In this document: positions 1-6,943 of the stretch, one piece after another
Layout of the letters: the number at the start of each line of letters is the position of its first letter
Numbering within the stretch: the stretch's first letter is position 1
From: an uncultured bacterium
GTDB taxonomy: Bacteria > Bacillota > Clostridia > Lachnospirales > Lachnospiraceae
DNA: 59,672 bases
Assembly (NCBI GenBank): GCA_905216215.1
Contig: CAJMSZ010000011.1
Span: forward strand, 1-59,672
Reading direction: 5' to 3'
Translations under genes and position numbers: made by a program
Notes under the pieces: model-generated
Database searches by the model: none
Told to the model about the DNA's origin: nothing
Seen by the model: only the letters and a program-made list of their open reading frames with translations

Positions 1-45
1 CAATAATAAAAATAGTCTCTTAATAAAAAGGAATTTTATACATAT

Positions 46-85
46 AAAAAGGCAAGCCCTGATTTTTATCAACCAGAGCCTGCCT
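46..85 (-). terminator. Rho-independent terminator after rplY/ctc
   Basis: On the minus strand an imperfect GC-rich stem of about 15 bp (arms near 71-85 and 50-64) is followed by TTTTTA. It lies about 55 bases beyond the L25/Ctc stop and fits as the end of that transcript. Confidence 0.7.
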
Positions 86-140
86 GTCATCTACTTATTT
101 ATCTACTATATGAAGTTCCATCAGGAACGAATCCGTCATC

Positions 141-728
141 CTATTTGGATTCCTCGTCTTCGGCTTCTTCCTCATCTGCTACTGCATTATGAGAAGCAAC
201 TACATTGACAACCGGTGTATCCAAATGTGTCACAATCTCGATATCTTTATCTTTGGCAATTTCCAAATCACCTACGGTTAAGCTATCTCCGACTTTCAGC
301 TTGCTGCAATCTATGTCAACTCGTTCTACAAGTGCTTCCGGTACGGCTTTGTACTCAATTTCTGTGAGCAGTTCTTCCAGTACACCATCCACTACCATTT
401 CTTTATTATGGAAAATAATCTCTGCAACGGAATGAATCTTTTCACCACTTACCAGTGCCTGAAAATCCATTTCCAAAATCTGACGTTTCATGGTGTCATA
501 ATCCAGTTCCTTAAGCAGAACATTGTATTTCTTACCATCCAAATCCAACACAAGCTTGCTTCCTTTCAGGCATTCGCGCTGGATTCTTTCGGCTTCTTTC
601 TTCTCAATCTGAAGTGGAACCGAACCTTCCATATCCTTTCCGAAAAGATTGCCGGTTACATAACCCTCTCTTCTCAGTCTTTTTGCCTTTGTACCCATAT
701 CTCTTTTTTGTACTTTTAAAGTAGTCAT
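141..728 (-). CDS. rplY: 50S ribosomal protein L25 / general stress protein Ctc
   Basis: This 195-residue protein starts MTTLKVQKRD and has the layout of the TL5/Ctc form of L25: an N-terminal 5S-rRNA-binding beta domain (about 1-90), a C-terminal TL5-type domain (about 95-180) and an acidic tail rich in Glu and Asp. L25 binds 5S rRNA in the large subunit; in Firmicutes the Ctc form is stress induced. An ATG eight codons upstream exists, but the ATG at 728 has a GGAGG site at proper spacing and matches where family members begin. The next gene upstream is an Hsp20, so this is a small stress neighbourhood; with an 80-bp gap, co-transcription is possible but not shown. Confidence 0.93.
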   Translation of the reverse strand: MTTLKVQKRDMGTKAKRLRREGYVTGNLFGKDMEGSVPLQIEKKEAERIQRECLKGSKLVLDLDGKKYNVLLKELDYDTMKRQILEMDFQALVSGEKIHSVAEIIFHNKEMVVDGVLEELLTEIEYKAVPEALVERVDIDCSKLKVGDSLTVGDLEIAKDKDIEIVTHLDTPVVNVVASHNAVADEEEAEDEESK

Positions 729-808
729 TTGTCTTTTCCTCCATTCATACAAAGATATATTTTTGAAAGTGATTGCTTTTAACTACTGACTCAGGACAAG
801 TTCTAAAA

Positions 809-1288
809 CTATCCCTCAATTGCAATATACTTCTTCGACTCAACCTGTTTTGCATCCTTCTTCGGAATGTTCAGTTTCAAAATACCATGTTTGAAGCTTG
901 CTTTGATATCTTCTTCGGTAATTCCTTCACCTACATAAAAGCTTCTCTGACATGCTCCACTGTACCGCTCACGACGGATATAATTTCCTTTCTGAGCTTC
1001 CTCATCGGATTTTGCTTCATCCTTGTCAAGTCCCTTCGCTGCACTGATCGTCAGATAACCATCATTCAGCTCTACTGTTACTTCATCTTTGCTGAATCCT
1101 GGGAGGTCAATCTCCATCTCATATCCAGTATCGGATTCTTTCACATCTGTACGCATTACATTCTTTGCGCGGTGACCATAAAGTTTCTTTTCCATGTTTT
1201 TAAATTCCCGGTCATCAAATCCGTTAAACCAAGGGTCAAAACGGTCAAATAAATCAAAGTCATCGTGAAATAAGCTAGGCATCAACAT
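809..1288 (-). CDS. hsp20: Hsp20 / alpha-crystallin small heat shock protein
   Basis: The 159-residue protein has a variable N-terminal arm rich in Phe and Asp, an alpha-crystallin domain (about 45-148, with the conserved IDLPGF and GILKLNIPK strands) and a C-terminal I-x-I anchor (YIAIEG). Small heat shock proteins are ATP-independent holdases that form oligomers and keep unfolded proteins soluble. The start has an AGGAAGGATGA ribosome site. The promoter overlaps a CIRCE operator at 1415-1441, so control by HrcA is the expected mode of regulation. Confidence 0.95.
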   Translation of the reverse strand: MLMPSLFHDDFDLFDRFDPWFNGFDDREFKNMEKKLYGHRAKNVMRTDVKESDTGYEMEIDLPGFSKDEVTVELNDGYLTISAAKGLDKDEAKSDEEAQKGNYIRRERYSGACQRSFYVGEGITEEDIKASFKHGILKLNIPKKDAKQVESKKYIAIEG

Positions 1289-1399
1289 AAGTCATCCTTC
1301 CTTCCTGTTTTAACTAACTGATGTCAATAAATAACTTTGAACCTGGAATGTTTAGGAACCTTCTTTTTCTTTTTGTTCCCTTTCTTTTGTTCTAACTGT

Positions 1400-1428
1400 G
1401 TTATAACACCTATATTAGCACTTGTCAA
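1400..1428 (-). promoter_or_regulatory. Sigma-A type promoter of hsp20
   Basis: On the minus strand a TTGACA box (plus-strand positions 1423-1428) and a TATAAC box (1400-1405) are separated by exactly 17 bases. The -35 box falls inside the CIRCE element, so bound HrcA would block polymerase. Confidence 0.85.
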
Positions 1429-1441
1429 GAGTGAGTGCTAT
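1415..1441 (-). promoter_or_regulatory. CIRCE operator (HrcA binding site)
   Basis: The arms TTAGCACTT (1415-1423) and GAGTGCTAT (1433-1441) flank a 9-base spacer. The consensus is TTAGCACTC-N9-GAGTGCTAA; each arm departs by one base at a matching end position. CIRCE normally controls groESL and dnaK; here it controls an hsp20 gene. Confidence 0.88.
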
Positions 1442-1559
1442 TTTTTTTGTGAAGTTTTTGTGAACTCCTTTTTCTCGTATAATAATGCAAACCGCTTCCT
1501 GTCTGCCCTCTGATAAATCCCTGTTCTGCATTCATTCCAGTTCTTCGTTCCTGACAGAC

Positions 1560-2195
1560 TTACAAATTTTCCAGTGCATCCCCGGTAATCCACACGACTT
1601 CCGGATTTTCCGGTTCTTCCGTCTCAGCCATTGGTTTCCAGCACACTGCCATCATACAATCTTCCGTCAATTTTTTCTGACAGCACCACACCTTTGAGTC
1701 TTCGCAGAATGCCAGCCATTTGTCTGCCTGTTTTTCCATCTGAAACTCTACTTCGCGCGGGTCTCGCGCAAGACCGCTTCCATCCAGTTTCAAGTAGCTC
1801 TCTTTTAATGTCCAGAATCGGTAAAACATTTCGCCTCGCTCATGTTCCGTCAAAGTTTCCAGAAATTCTATTTCTTTTTCCGTCAGAACCCTTCGTGCCA
1901 CTGCTGCCCGGAAAGCTCCAATCCTTTCCACGTCTATTCCCACCCCGCTTTGTGATATGGCACACACCGCGATTCCATTCGAATGACTGATATTAAAACA
2001 AATCTGCGGAAACCGCTTCAGATAAGGCTTCCCATGTTCGCCCTTTCCCAGTTCTTCTGTGAAATCCTCTTCGGAAAAGGGAAGGTGATATGTTTCCTTC
2101 AGACCATATCGAAGCAGATTAAGCCCCACCCGATGTTCCTTCTGATGTTTGTTTTCTTCATTTGCCAGATGATAAGTTGTCGCATAGATTCTCAT
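1560..2195 (-). CDS. Sfp-type 4'-phosphopantetheinyl transferase
   Basis: About 211 residues. The protein moves the phosphopantetheine arm of CoA onto a serine of carrier proteins. Family motifs are in order: GKPYL near residue 55, FNISHS near 67, GVGIDVER with the magnesium-binding acidic residues near 84, and FWTLKESYLK near 130. An upstream ATG at 2231 was not used because the ATG at 2195 has an AAGGGTGG site and gives the usual N-terminus. No polyketide or non-ribosomal peptide genes lie nearby, so the carrier protein it serves cannot be named; it could be the fatty-acid ACP. Confidence 0.88.
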   Translation of the reverse strand: MRIYATTYHLANEENKHQKEHRVGLNLLRYGLKETYHLPFSEEDFTEELGKGEHGKPYLKRFPQICFNISHSNGIAVCAISQSGVGIDVERIGAFRAAVARRVLTEKEIEFLETLTEHERGEMFYRFWTLKESYLKLDGSGLARDPREVEFQMEKQADKWLAFCEDSKVWCCQKKLTEDCMMAVCWKPMAETEEPENPEVVWITGDALENL

Positions 2196-2291
2196 ACGAT
2201 TTCCACCCTTATGATATTTGTCAAAAAACATTACTTTTACTATACCTTAGAACAGATTCCTCAGCAAGTCACATTTCTAGAGATATTTTCC

Positions 2292-2320
2292 TTTACGTTA
2301 CCCCTTTTATTTCCTATAAT
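2292..2320 (+). promoter_or_regulatory. Predicted promoter in the 2.2-2.6 kb gap
   Basis: TTTACG (2292-2297) and TATAAT (2315-2320) are 17 bases apart on the plus strand. A GGAGG ribosome site and a short TTG-initiated reading frame follow. Confidence 0.5.
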
Positions 2321-2359
2321 GGACTTAGATTGTAATGTTTTCGATCGGAGGCGATATAT

Positions 2360-2464
2360 TTGAGTACAAAAAGAATACATATTTTGGAAAAAGCACTGTT
2401 TTTTCCCCGGAAAGGAGCTGCTATCCTTGCTTCAAAAATAACCCTTCTATTGTCAAATGTCTGA
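2360..2464 (+). CDS. Possible 34-residue peptide or decayed gene start
   Basis: A TTG codon sits 8 bases after GGAGG (2347-2351), about 40 bases downstream of a good promoter, and opens a 34-codon frame. The product is basic at its N-terminus (STKRIHILEKAL) and hydrophobic at its C-terminus (ITLLLSNV). A weak AAAAGG/CCTTTT hairpin follows. It may be a small membrane-active peptide, or the remains of a TetR-like regulator, since the first 20 residues resemble such an N-terminus. No function is assigned. The rest of this roughly 370-base gap holds only the trpXYZ terminator. Confidence 0.35.
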   Translation: MSTKRIHILEKALFFPRKGAAILASKITLLLSNV

Positions 2465-2505
2465 CTAAAAAAGGTCCACTGGTCCTTTTCGTCGTATGCT
2501 TGGCA

Positions 2506-2550
2506 ACAAAATCACCCGGTCCTCTGTAACTTCCAGAAGCCGGGTGATTC
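2506..2550 (-). terminator. Terminator of the trpXYZ operon
   Basis: A perfect 10-bp stem (AATCACCCGG at 2510-2519 with CCGGGTGATT at 2540-2549) has TTTTG on its 3' side when read on the minus strand, just beyond the ATPase stop codon. Confidence 0.8.
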
Positions 2551-2565
2551 TATTATTTTCCTTCT

Positions 2566-3339
2566 TTAATTTCCACATTCGATACTGATTTCATTGAATA
2601 CTTTTAAGATTTCATCTGTGGAAACTGCGTTCTTCTCTTCTCCTTTTTTATCCATCACACAATGTCCCTGATGCATCATAATCAGGCGATTGCCATATTC
2701 TACAGCATAGCGGAGATTATGCGTGACCATGATGGTCGTCAGTTGCTTTTCTTTTACGATTTTATCCGTCAGCTCCATAATTAGATCGGCTGTCTTCGGG
2801 TCAAGTGCGGCAGTATGTTCATCTAAGATTAGGAACTCAATCGGCGTCATGGTTGACATTAAAAGAGCCATTGCCTGTCGCTGTCCACCAGATAAGGACC
2901 CTACCTTGACATCCATCTTGTCTTCCAAGCCTAATCCTAACTGAGCCAGACTTTCTTTGTAGTAATCGATTCTGGCCTTATTAATACCTGAACTGAGTCC
3001 ATAGAATTTACCTTTATTGTCTGCAATAGACATATTCTCCAGAATGGTCATAGAAGGACAGGTTCCCATTGCAGGATTCTGGTACACACGGCCAATCGTC
3101 CGATTGCGTTTAAACTCTTTTGCCTTCGTAATGTCTTTTCCATCAATCAGAATCTTTCCCGCTTCCACCGGAATGCTTCCACAGATAATATTTAACATAG
3201 AAGTCTTTCCGGAGCCGTTGCTTCCTACAACCGAAACAAATTCCCCCTTATCAATAGAAAGATTGAAGTCCTGAAACAAGCACATTTCGTTAATAGTACC
3301 TGGATTATAATATTTATGAATATTCTTAAGCTCCAACAT
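2566..3339 (-). CDS. trpZ: ABC transporter ATP-binding protein, tryptophan uptake (TrpZ-like)
   Basis: The 257-residue ATPase drives import of the amino acid bound by the lipoprotein at 4252-5265. It shows a Walker A (GSNGSGKTS, near residue 39), a Q-loop (VYQNPAMGT), a signature LSGGQRQA near 149, a Walker B followed by LDEHTAALDP, and a switch histidine in VTHNLR. It overlaps the permease gene by 14 bases, so the two are translationally coupled. The tryptophan assignment rests on the TGG specifier codon in the operon's T-box, not on the ATPase itself. Confidence 0.88.
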   Translation of the reverse strand: MLELKNIHKYYNPGTINEMCLFQDFNLSIDKGEFVSVVGSNGSGKTSMLNIICGSIPVEAGKILIDGKDITKAKEFKRNRTIGRVYQNPAMGTCPSMTILENMSIADNKGKFYGLSSGINKARIDYYKESLAQLGLGLEDKMDVKVGSLSGGQRQAMALLMSTMTPIEFLILDEHTAALDPKTADLIMELTDKIVKEKQLTTIMVTHNLRYAVEYGNRLIMMHQGHCVMDKKGEEKNAVSTDEILKVFNEISIECGN

Positions 3340-4213
3340 TTGTCTTCACCTTCTTCTTTCTTTCCATATTGATAATCAGAATTACCAGGAATAACACTGC
3401 TGTAATCAGCTTCATATCTTGCGGTTCGAAATTTCTAAGCGCGATTGCAACACAAGCTTTGTAAATCACAGAACCAATCAGTACGGCTGTCGTTGTCTTT
3501 ACCACTGATAAGTTCTTGAATACACTTGTTCCAATGATTACACTTGCAAGTCCAATAACCATTGCACCTGTTCCACTGGAAATCTCAAACACTCTTTCCT
3601 CCTGACAGAAAATTCCACCGGCAAAGGCAACAAGTCCGTTTGCAATGGCCAGACCCAGAATTTTCACGTTCCCCTGGTCTTTTGCAAGCGCGGTAACCAG
3701 CGTCGCATTGTCTCCTACTGCACGAAGAAGGAAACCCGCTTTGGTTCCAAGGAACAAATCCAACAGAATTTTTGCCAGAAGCGTCAGAACCAAAATCACA
3801 ATTAATGTCTTCCATTTTGCCAGTGAAGCCGGAAACAGGTCATTGATAAATTTATTTTTAAAGATAGTTTCCTGAGAAAATAGTGGTACATTGGATGTTC
3901 CTGCAATTCGAAGATTCACAGTCCACAAGGCTGTCATCATAATAATACCGGAAAGTAAATCTCTGACTTTGCATTTCACATGGATAAGTCCTGTACAAAT
4001 ACCTGCAAGTGCACCTACCAGAAAGGTAATCGGCAGTGTCAGGTAAGGATTTACTCCTTTCGTGATTAAAAGGGCGGTCACCGCCGCCCCCAGTGGAAAG
4101 CTTCCGTCGACTGTTAAATCTGGAAAATCCAGTATTTTGTATGTGATATAAATTCCTAATGCTAAGATTCCGTAAATGAGCCCCTGCTCAACAATTGATA
4201 TTGCAAAGTTCAT
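3326..4213 (-). CDS. trpY: ABC transporter permease, tryptophan uptake (TrpY-like)
   Basis: The 295-residue protein is hydrophobic throughout, with about eight to nine membrane segments of the branched-chain-amino-acid permease type (BPD_transp_2 fold). It begins MNFAISIVEQGLIYGILALG and ends in a short Lys-rich cytoplasmic tail (MERKKKVKTN). It would form the membrane channel for the neighbouring lipoprotein and ATPase. Its 3' end overlaps the ATPase start. In the trpXYZ family a single permease gene implies a homodimer. Confidence 0.87.
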   Translation of the reverse strand: MNFAISIVEQGLIYGILALGIYITYKILDFPDLTVDGSFPLGAAVTALLITKGVNPYLTLPITFLVGALAGICTGLIHVKCKVRDLLSGIIMMTALWTVNLRIAGTSNVPLFSQETIFKNKFINDLFPASLAKWKTLIVILVLTLLAKILLDLFLGTKAGFLLRAVGDNATLVTALAKDQGNVKILGLAIANGLVAFAGGIFCQEERVFEISSGTGAMVIGLASVIIGTSVFKNLSVVKTTTAVLIGSVIYKACVAIALRNFEPQDMKLITAVLFLVILIINMERKKKVKTNVGA

Positions 4214-4251
4214 GCAATGTTCCTCTTTTCTATTGGTTTCGTTTTGTTTAT

Positions 4252-5265
4252 CTATTCAGAAATCGTATCATATGTTTCCACTGCACTGTCTGTCAGTTCA
4301 CTATCCAGTGTAATTCCAAGGTTTTCAGCCACCTTTGTATTTACATAAAGTCCAGCTTCTGTAATCAGTTCAAAGGAAAGGTCGGATGCTTTTGCTTCAC
4401 CTTTTAATACTTTTGCAGCCATCTTTCCAGTCTGTTTTCCAAGTGCTACATAATCAAGTCCTTCTGCTGCAAGGCATCCGATTTTCACTTGTTCAATTTC
4501 GCTTCCGAATACAGGAATCTTTGCTGCGTTTGCTTTATCAAGTACAGTTGCCAGTGCACTCACTACTGTATTATCTGTCAGGTTTGTAATACAATCAACC
4601 TTTGTGAGCAAATCTTCTGCAGCAAGACCAACTTCTGAAACGGAAGTCACACCTTTTGTTACCAGTTCAAATCCGTAATCACCAACCAGTGATTCATATT
4701 CTTCAATAGCAGATACGCTGTTTGCTTCACTTGTTGTATAGATAATACCAATTGTCTTTGCATCCGGAAGCATCTTACGAATCATCTCAAGCTGTGCTTC
4801 TACCGGAAGCTTATCGCTTGTTCCTGTCACTTCACCAACTGGTTTTCCATCTTCCGTAGCCAGTTCTGCCGCAACCGGGTCTGTCACTGCCGTGTAAATA
4901 ACCGGAATTTCTGCATCCATAGCTTCATTGTATGCAGCCTGTGCGCTTGGTGTTGCAATGGCACAGATTAAATCCACATCGTCTGACACAAAACTGCTGG
5001 AAATCTGGGAAGCAGTTCCCATATCTGCTGCTGCATTTTTATATTCCACTTCAAGATTATCACCTTCTACAATTCCTTCTTCTGCAAGACCTGCCAGAAA
5101 GCCTTCCCTACAGTTGTCAAGAGAACCATGTTCTGCAAACTGTGAAATTCCAATGGTGTATTTGCTGGTTTCTTCTGTCTTTGTATCATCCTTTGAACCA
5201 CATCCTGCCATAAGGGATACTGTCATTACCATTCCTAATACTACTGCTAACATTTTCTTCTTCAT
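4252..5265 (-). CDS. trpX: ABC transporter substrate-binding lipoprotein (TrpX-like)
   Basis: The 337-residue protein carries a lipoprotein signal: MKKKMLAVV, a hydrophobic run, then lipobox LMAGC with the lipidated Cys at residue 22. The mature part has the two-lobed ABC_sub_bind fold, with the phrases YTIGISQFAEH and AATPSAQAAYNEA. It is the first gene of trpXYZ, lies 38 bases from the permease, and is preceded by a T-box leader of about 450 bases with a TGG specifier, which makes tryptophan (or a close relative) the likely ligand. Confidence 0.88.
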   Translation of the reverse strand: MKKKMLAVVLGMVMTVSLMAGCGSKDDTKTEETSKYTIGISQFAEHGSLDNCREGFLAGLAEEGIVEGDNLEVEYKNAAADMGTASQISSSFVSDDVDLICAIATPSAQAAYNEAMDAEIPVIYTAVTDPVAAELATEDGKPVGEVTGTSDKLPVEAQLEMIRKMLPDAKTIGIIYTTSEANSVSAIEEYESLVGDYGFELVTKGVTSVSEVGLAAEDLLTKVDCITNLTDNTVVSALATVLDKANAAKIPVFGSEIEQVKIGCLAAEGLDYVALGKQTGKMAAKVLKGEAKASDLSFELITEAGLYVNTKVAENLGITLDSELTDSAVETYDTISE

Positions 5266-5366
5266 AATCGTCTTCTCCTTTTCTCACTTAAGATACATTT
5301 TCTTGCTAGTCTGAAAGAAGTCCGTTTATTGAAGTCCATACACAATGCGTAAAATGAATTCAAATA

Positions 5367-5386
5367 GAATGTGCCTTGGCACATTC
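5367..5386. repeat. Short perfect palindrome in the trpX leader
   Basis: GAATGTGCC and GGCACATTC form a perfect 9-bp stem with a two-base loop. It sits between the T-box terminator and the trpX start, within about 200 bases of leader that has no obvious coding content, and resembles a repetitive extragenic element. Confidence 0.5.
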
Positions 5387-5467
5387 CCGCGCCTGCGGTG
5401 GTCGCCTTCGATATCTTCCTTCTACACCGCAGTGTGCATATCAAGGGCTTTTTTATAGCAAAGCTAT

Positions 5468-5500
5468 AAAAAAAGCCCCAATCCCACTTGGGATTGAGGC
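5468..5500 (-). terminator. T-box regulated terminator
   Basis: GCCTCAATCCCA and GTGGGATTGGGGC (plus positions 5475-5500) form a long stem followed by seven T on the minus strand. In the presence of uncharged tRNA the T-box core would pair with its 5' side instead. Confidence 0.88.
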
Positions 5501-5742
5501 GATATATCATTCTCGCGGTACCACTCAACTTCAACAGTTTTACTGTCCTCTTACATGTACTAACATACACTCCAGTTGGTAACGGGTCTGGTTCCCGACA
5601 AGCCATACTCTCTTACGATTTCAAGCTGCCCTCGAAAGTCCATTCAACTATCAGTTCCATACGACAATCCCACCGCCTGTCGCTCTCTGTGATTTCACTC
5701 GATAATCTACTCCTCTTTCTCATCGGTTTTCCTTATGGCGTA
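5472..5742 (-). ncRNA. T-box riboswitch leader, tryptophan specifier (TGG)
   Basis: On the minus strand the leader shows a Stem I start GATGAGAAAGAGGAGTAGAT, the AGAGAGCGACAGG bulge region, a specifier stretch GAATGGACTTTCGAG with codon TGG at 5642-5640, the T-box core TGGTACCGCGAGA (about 5525-5513), and a terminator stem CAATCCC/GGGATTG with a run of T. T-box leaders read uncharged tRNA; TGG names tRNA-Trp. It controls trpXYZ. A further AT-rich stem at about 5449-5479 can pair with the 3' arm of the terminator. Confidence 0.93.
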
Positions 5743-5771
5743 ATCTTAATACTTTTCTTTTTATTTGTCAA
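5743..5771 (-). promoter_or_regulatory. Promoter of the T-box / trpXYZ operon
   Basis: TTGACA (5766-5771) and TAAGAT (5743-5748) on the minus strand, spacing 17 bases, placed just upstream of Stem I. Confidence 0.8.
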
Positions 5772-5840
5772 GAGGGAAATTTAGCAAATTAAATTGTTAA
5801 ATTCACATATGTAAAAGGCTTCCTGTTCCGCTATCCATAA

Positions 5841-6353
5841 CTACAGTACCAGTGACGGTGCACTGTATACACGTGCTGCGAGTTCATTGTCAAGCATATA
5901 CAGGCTCTTTGGATCATCTCCGAAAAGTTCAAATTTCTTAATCAGTCCATCTGCATTTGTTTCTTCTTCACCCTGTTCTTTTACAAACCAGTCTAAAAAC
6001 TGCATAGTGCGGAAATCTTTGATGCTGTATGCAGCATCATAAATCGTGTGAATCAGGCTTGTTACATACTGTTCATGCTTCAATCCTTCTTCCAATACAC
6101 TCTTTGCGCTGGTGAGTTCGATGGCTGGCTTATCAATAGCCTCCAGTTCAATCTTTTCTCCGTTATTCTGTAAATACTGCACGAAAAGAAGTGCGTGATC
6201 GCGTTCTTCCTGTGCCTGAATCTTATACCAGTTTCCAAATCCATCTAATCCATGGTCATAATAGAAATTTGAAAAATCAAGATATAAATATGCAGAATAA
6301 AATTCCTTATTAATCTGCTGGTTTAATAATGCGACTACATTCTTATCTAACAT
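5841..6353 (-). CDS. ftnA: Ferritin (non-haem, Ftn type)
   Basis: The 170-residue four-helix protein stores iron as a 24-subunit shell and oxidises ferrous iron at a di-iron site. Visible ligands include Glu in NKEFYSAYLYL (helix A), the ExxH pair in EERDHA (helix B, about residues 50-53) and the QGEEE segment of helix D. Length is normal. The start has a GGAGGAAAC site. It stands alone, 28 bases downstream of the ANTAR regulator gene on the same strand, so read-through from glnA is possible. No Fur box was recognised. Confidence 0.95.
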   Translation of the reverse strand: MLDKNVVALLNQQINKEFYSAYLYLDFSNFYYDHGLDGFGNWYKIQAQEERDHALLFVQYLQNNGEKIELEAIDKPAIELTSAKSVLEEGLKHEQYVTSLIHTIYDAAYSIKDFRTMQFLDWFVKEQGEEETNADGLIKKFELFGDDPKSLYMLDNELAARVYSAPSLVL

Positions 6354-6381
6354 AATTGTTTCCTCCTATAGTACCAAACTG

Positions 6382-6930
6382 TTATTCGTCCTCTGATAGC
6401 ATTAAAAGCTTTTGTGCTGTTTCTACCATATTGGTTTCTGAATTCATGCTCGCCTTCTGCAAATAGCGAAATGCCTCCTGTTCCGTCATGTGATTCCGTT
6501 CCATCAACATCCGTTTTGCTTCTTCGATGTAATATTGTTCCTGCTCTGTCCGTTTCCTTGGCTGCATTTTTCGTTTTCTTATACGTCTGGCCTGACTGGC
6601 CAGCATTTTTTCTATTGTATTAACTAAATCAGCTGTTTTTATCGGGAGACTTAAGGTCTTCACGTCTGACGGATACTCATATTCTTCCGTCTTTGATGTG
6701 AGCAAGAGCATGTCAAAATATTCTGGTAGATATTTCAGCAGTTTTGAGTAATGCATATCTAGAAGGCGTCTGCTGCATATGAGTACACCATTTCCCATCT
6801 GGTTTGCATAAGTCAGGGCTATAGACGCCCTGTCACAGATATAGGCAGTCTTAATCCCATGTCTTCTGAGAACCAGACTGATGTACTTTGCATCTTCCAG
6901 TTTTGGCAACGCTATAATAATGTTGCTCAT
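6382..6930 (-). CDS. ANTAR-domain antitermination regulator paired with glnA
   Basis: The 182-residue protein has an N-terminal receiver-like region (about 1-110) that lacks the canonical phosphorylated Asp setting, and a C-terminal ANTAR region (about 118-178) with YYIEEAKRMLMERNHMTEQEAFRYLQKASM. ANTAR domains bind paired hairpins in nascent RNA and stop termination, and they are often tied to nitrogen genes. It lies 13 bases after the glutamine synthetase gene, which suggests an operon and a nitrogen-control role. Its RNA target was not identified. Confidence 0.85.
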   Translation of the reverse strand: MSNIIIALPKLEDAKYISLVLRRHGIKTAYICDRASIALTYANQMGNGVLICSRRLLDMHYSKLLKYLPEYFDMLLLTSKTEEYEYPSDVKTLSLPIKTADLVNTIEKMLASQARRIRKRKMQPRKRTEQEQYYIEEAKRMLMERNHMTEQEAFRYLQKASMNSETNMVETAQKLLMLSEDE

Positions 6931-6943
6931 ATCTGCTCCTTTT

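Noticed and set aside
5262..5606. 114-codon minus-strand frame upstream of trpX
   Set aside because: It runs straight through the T-box core and its terminator, contains no known motif and lacks a proper ribosome site; RNA structure explains the sequence better.
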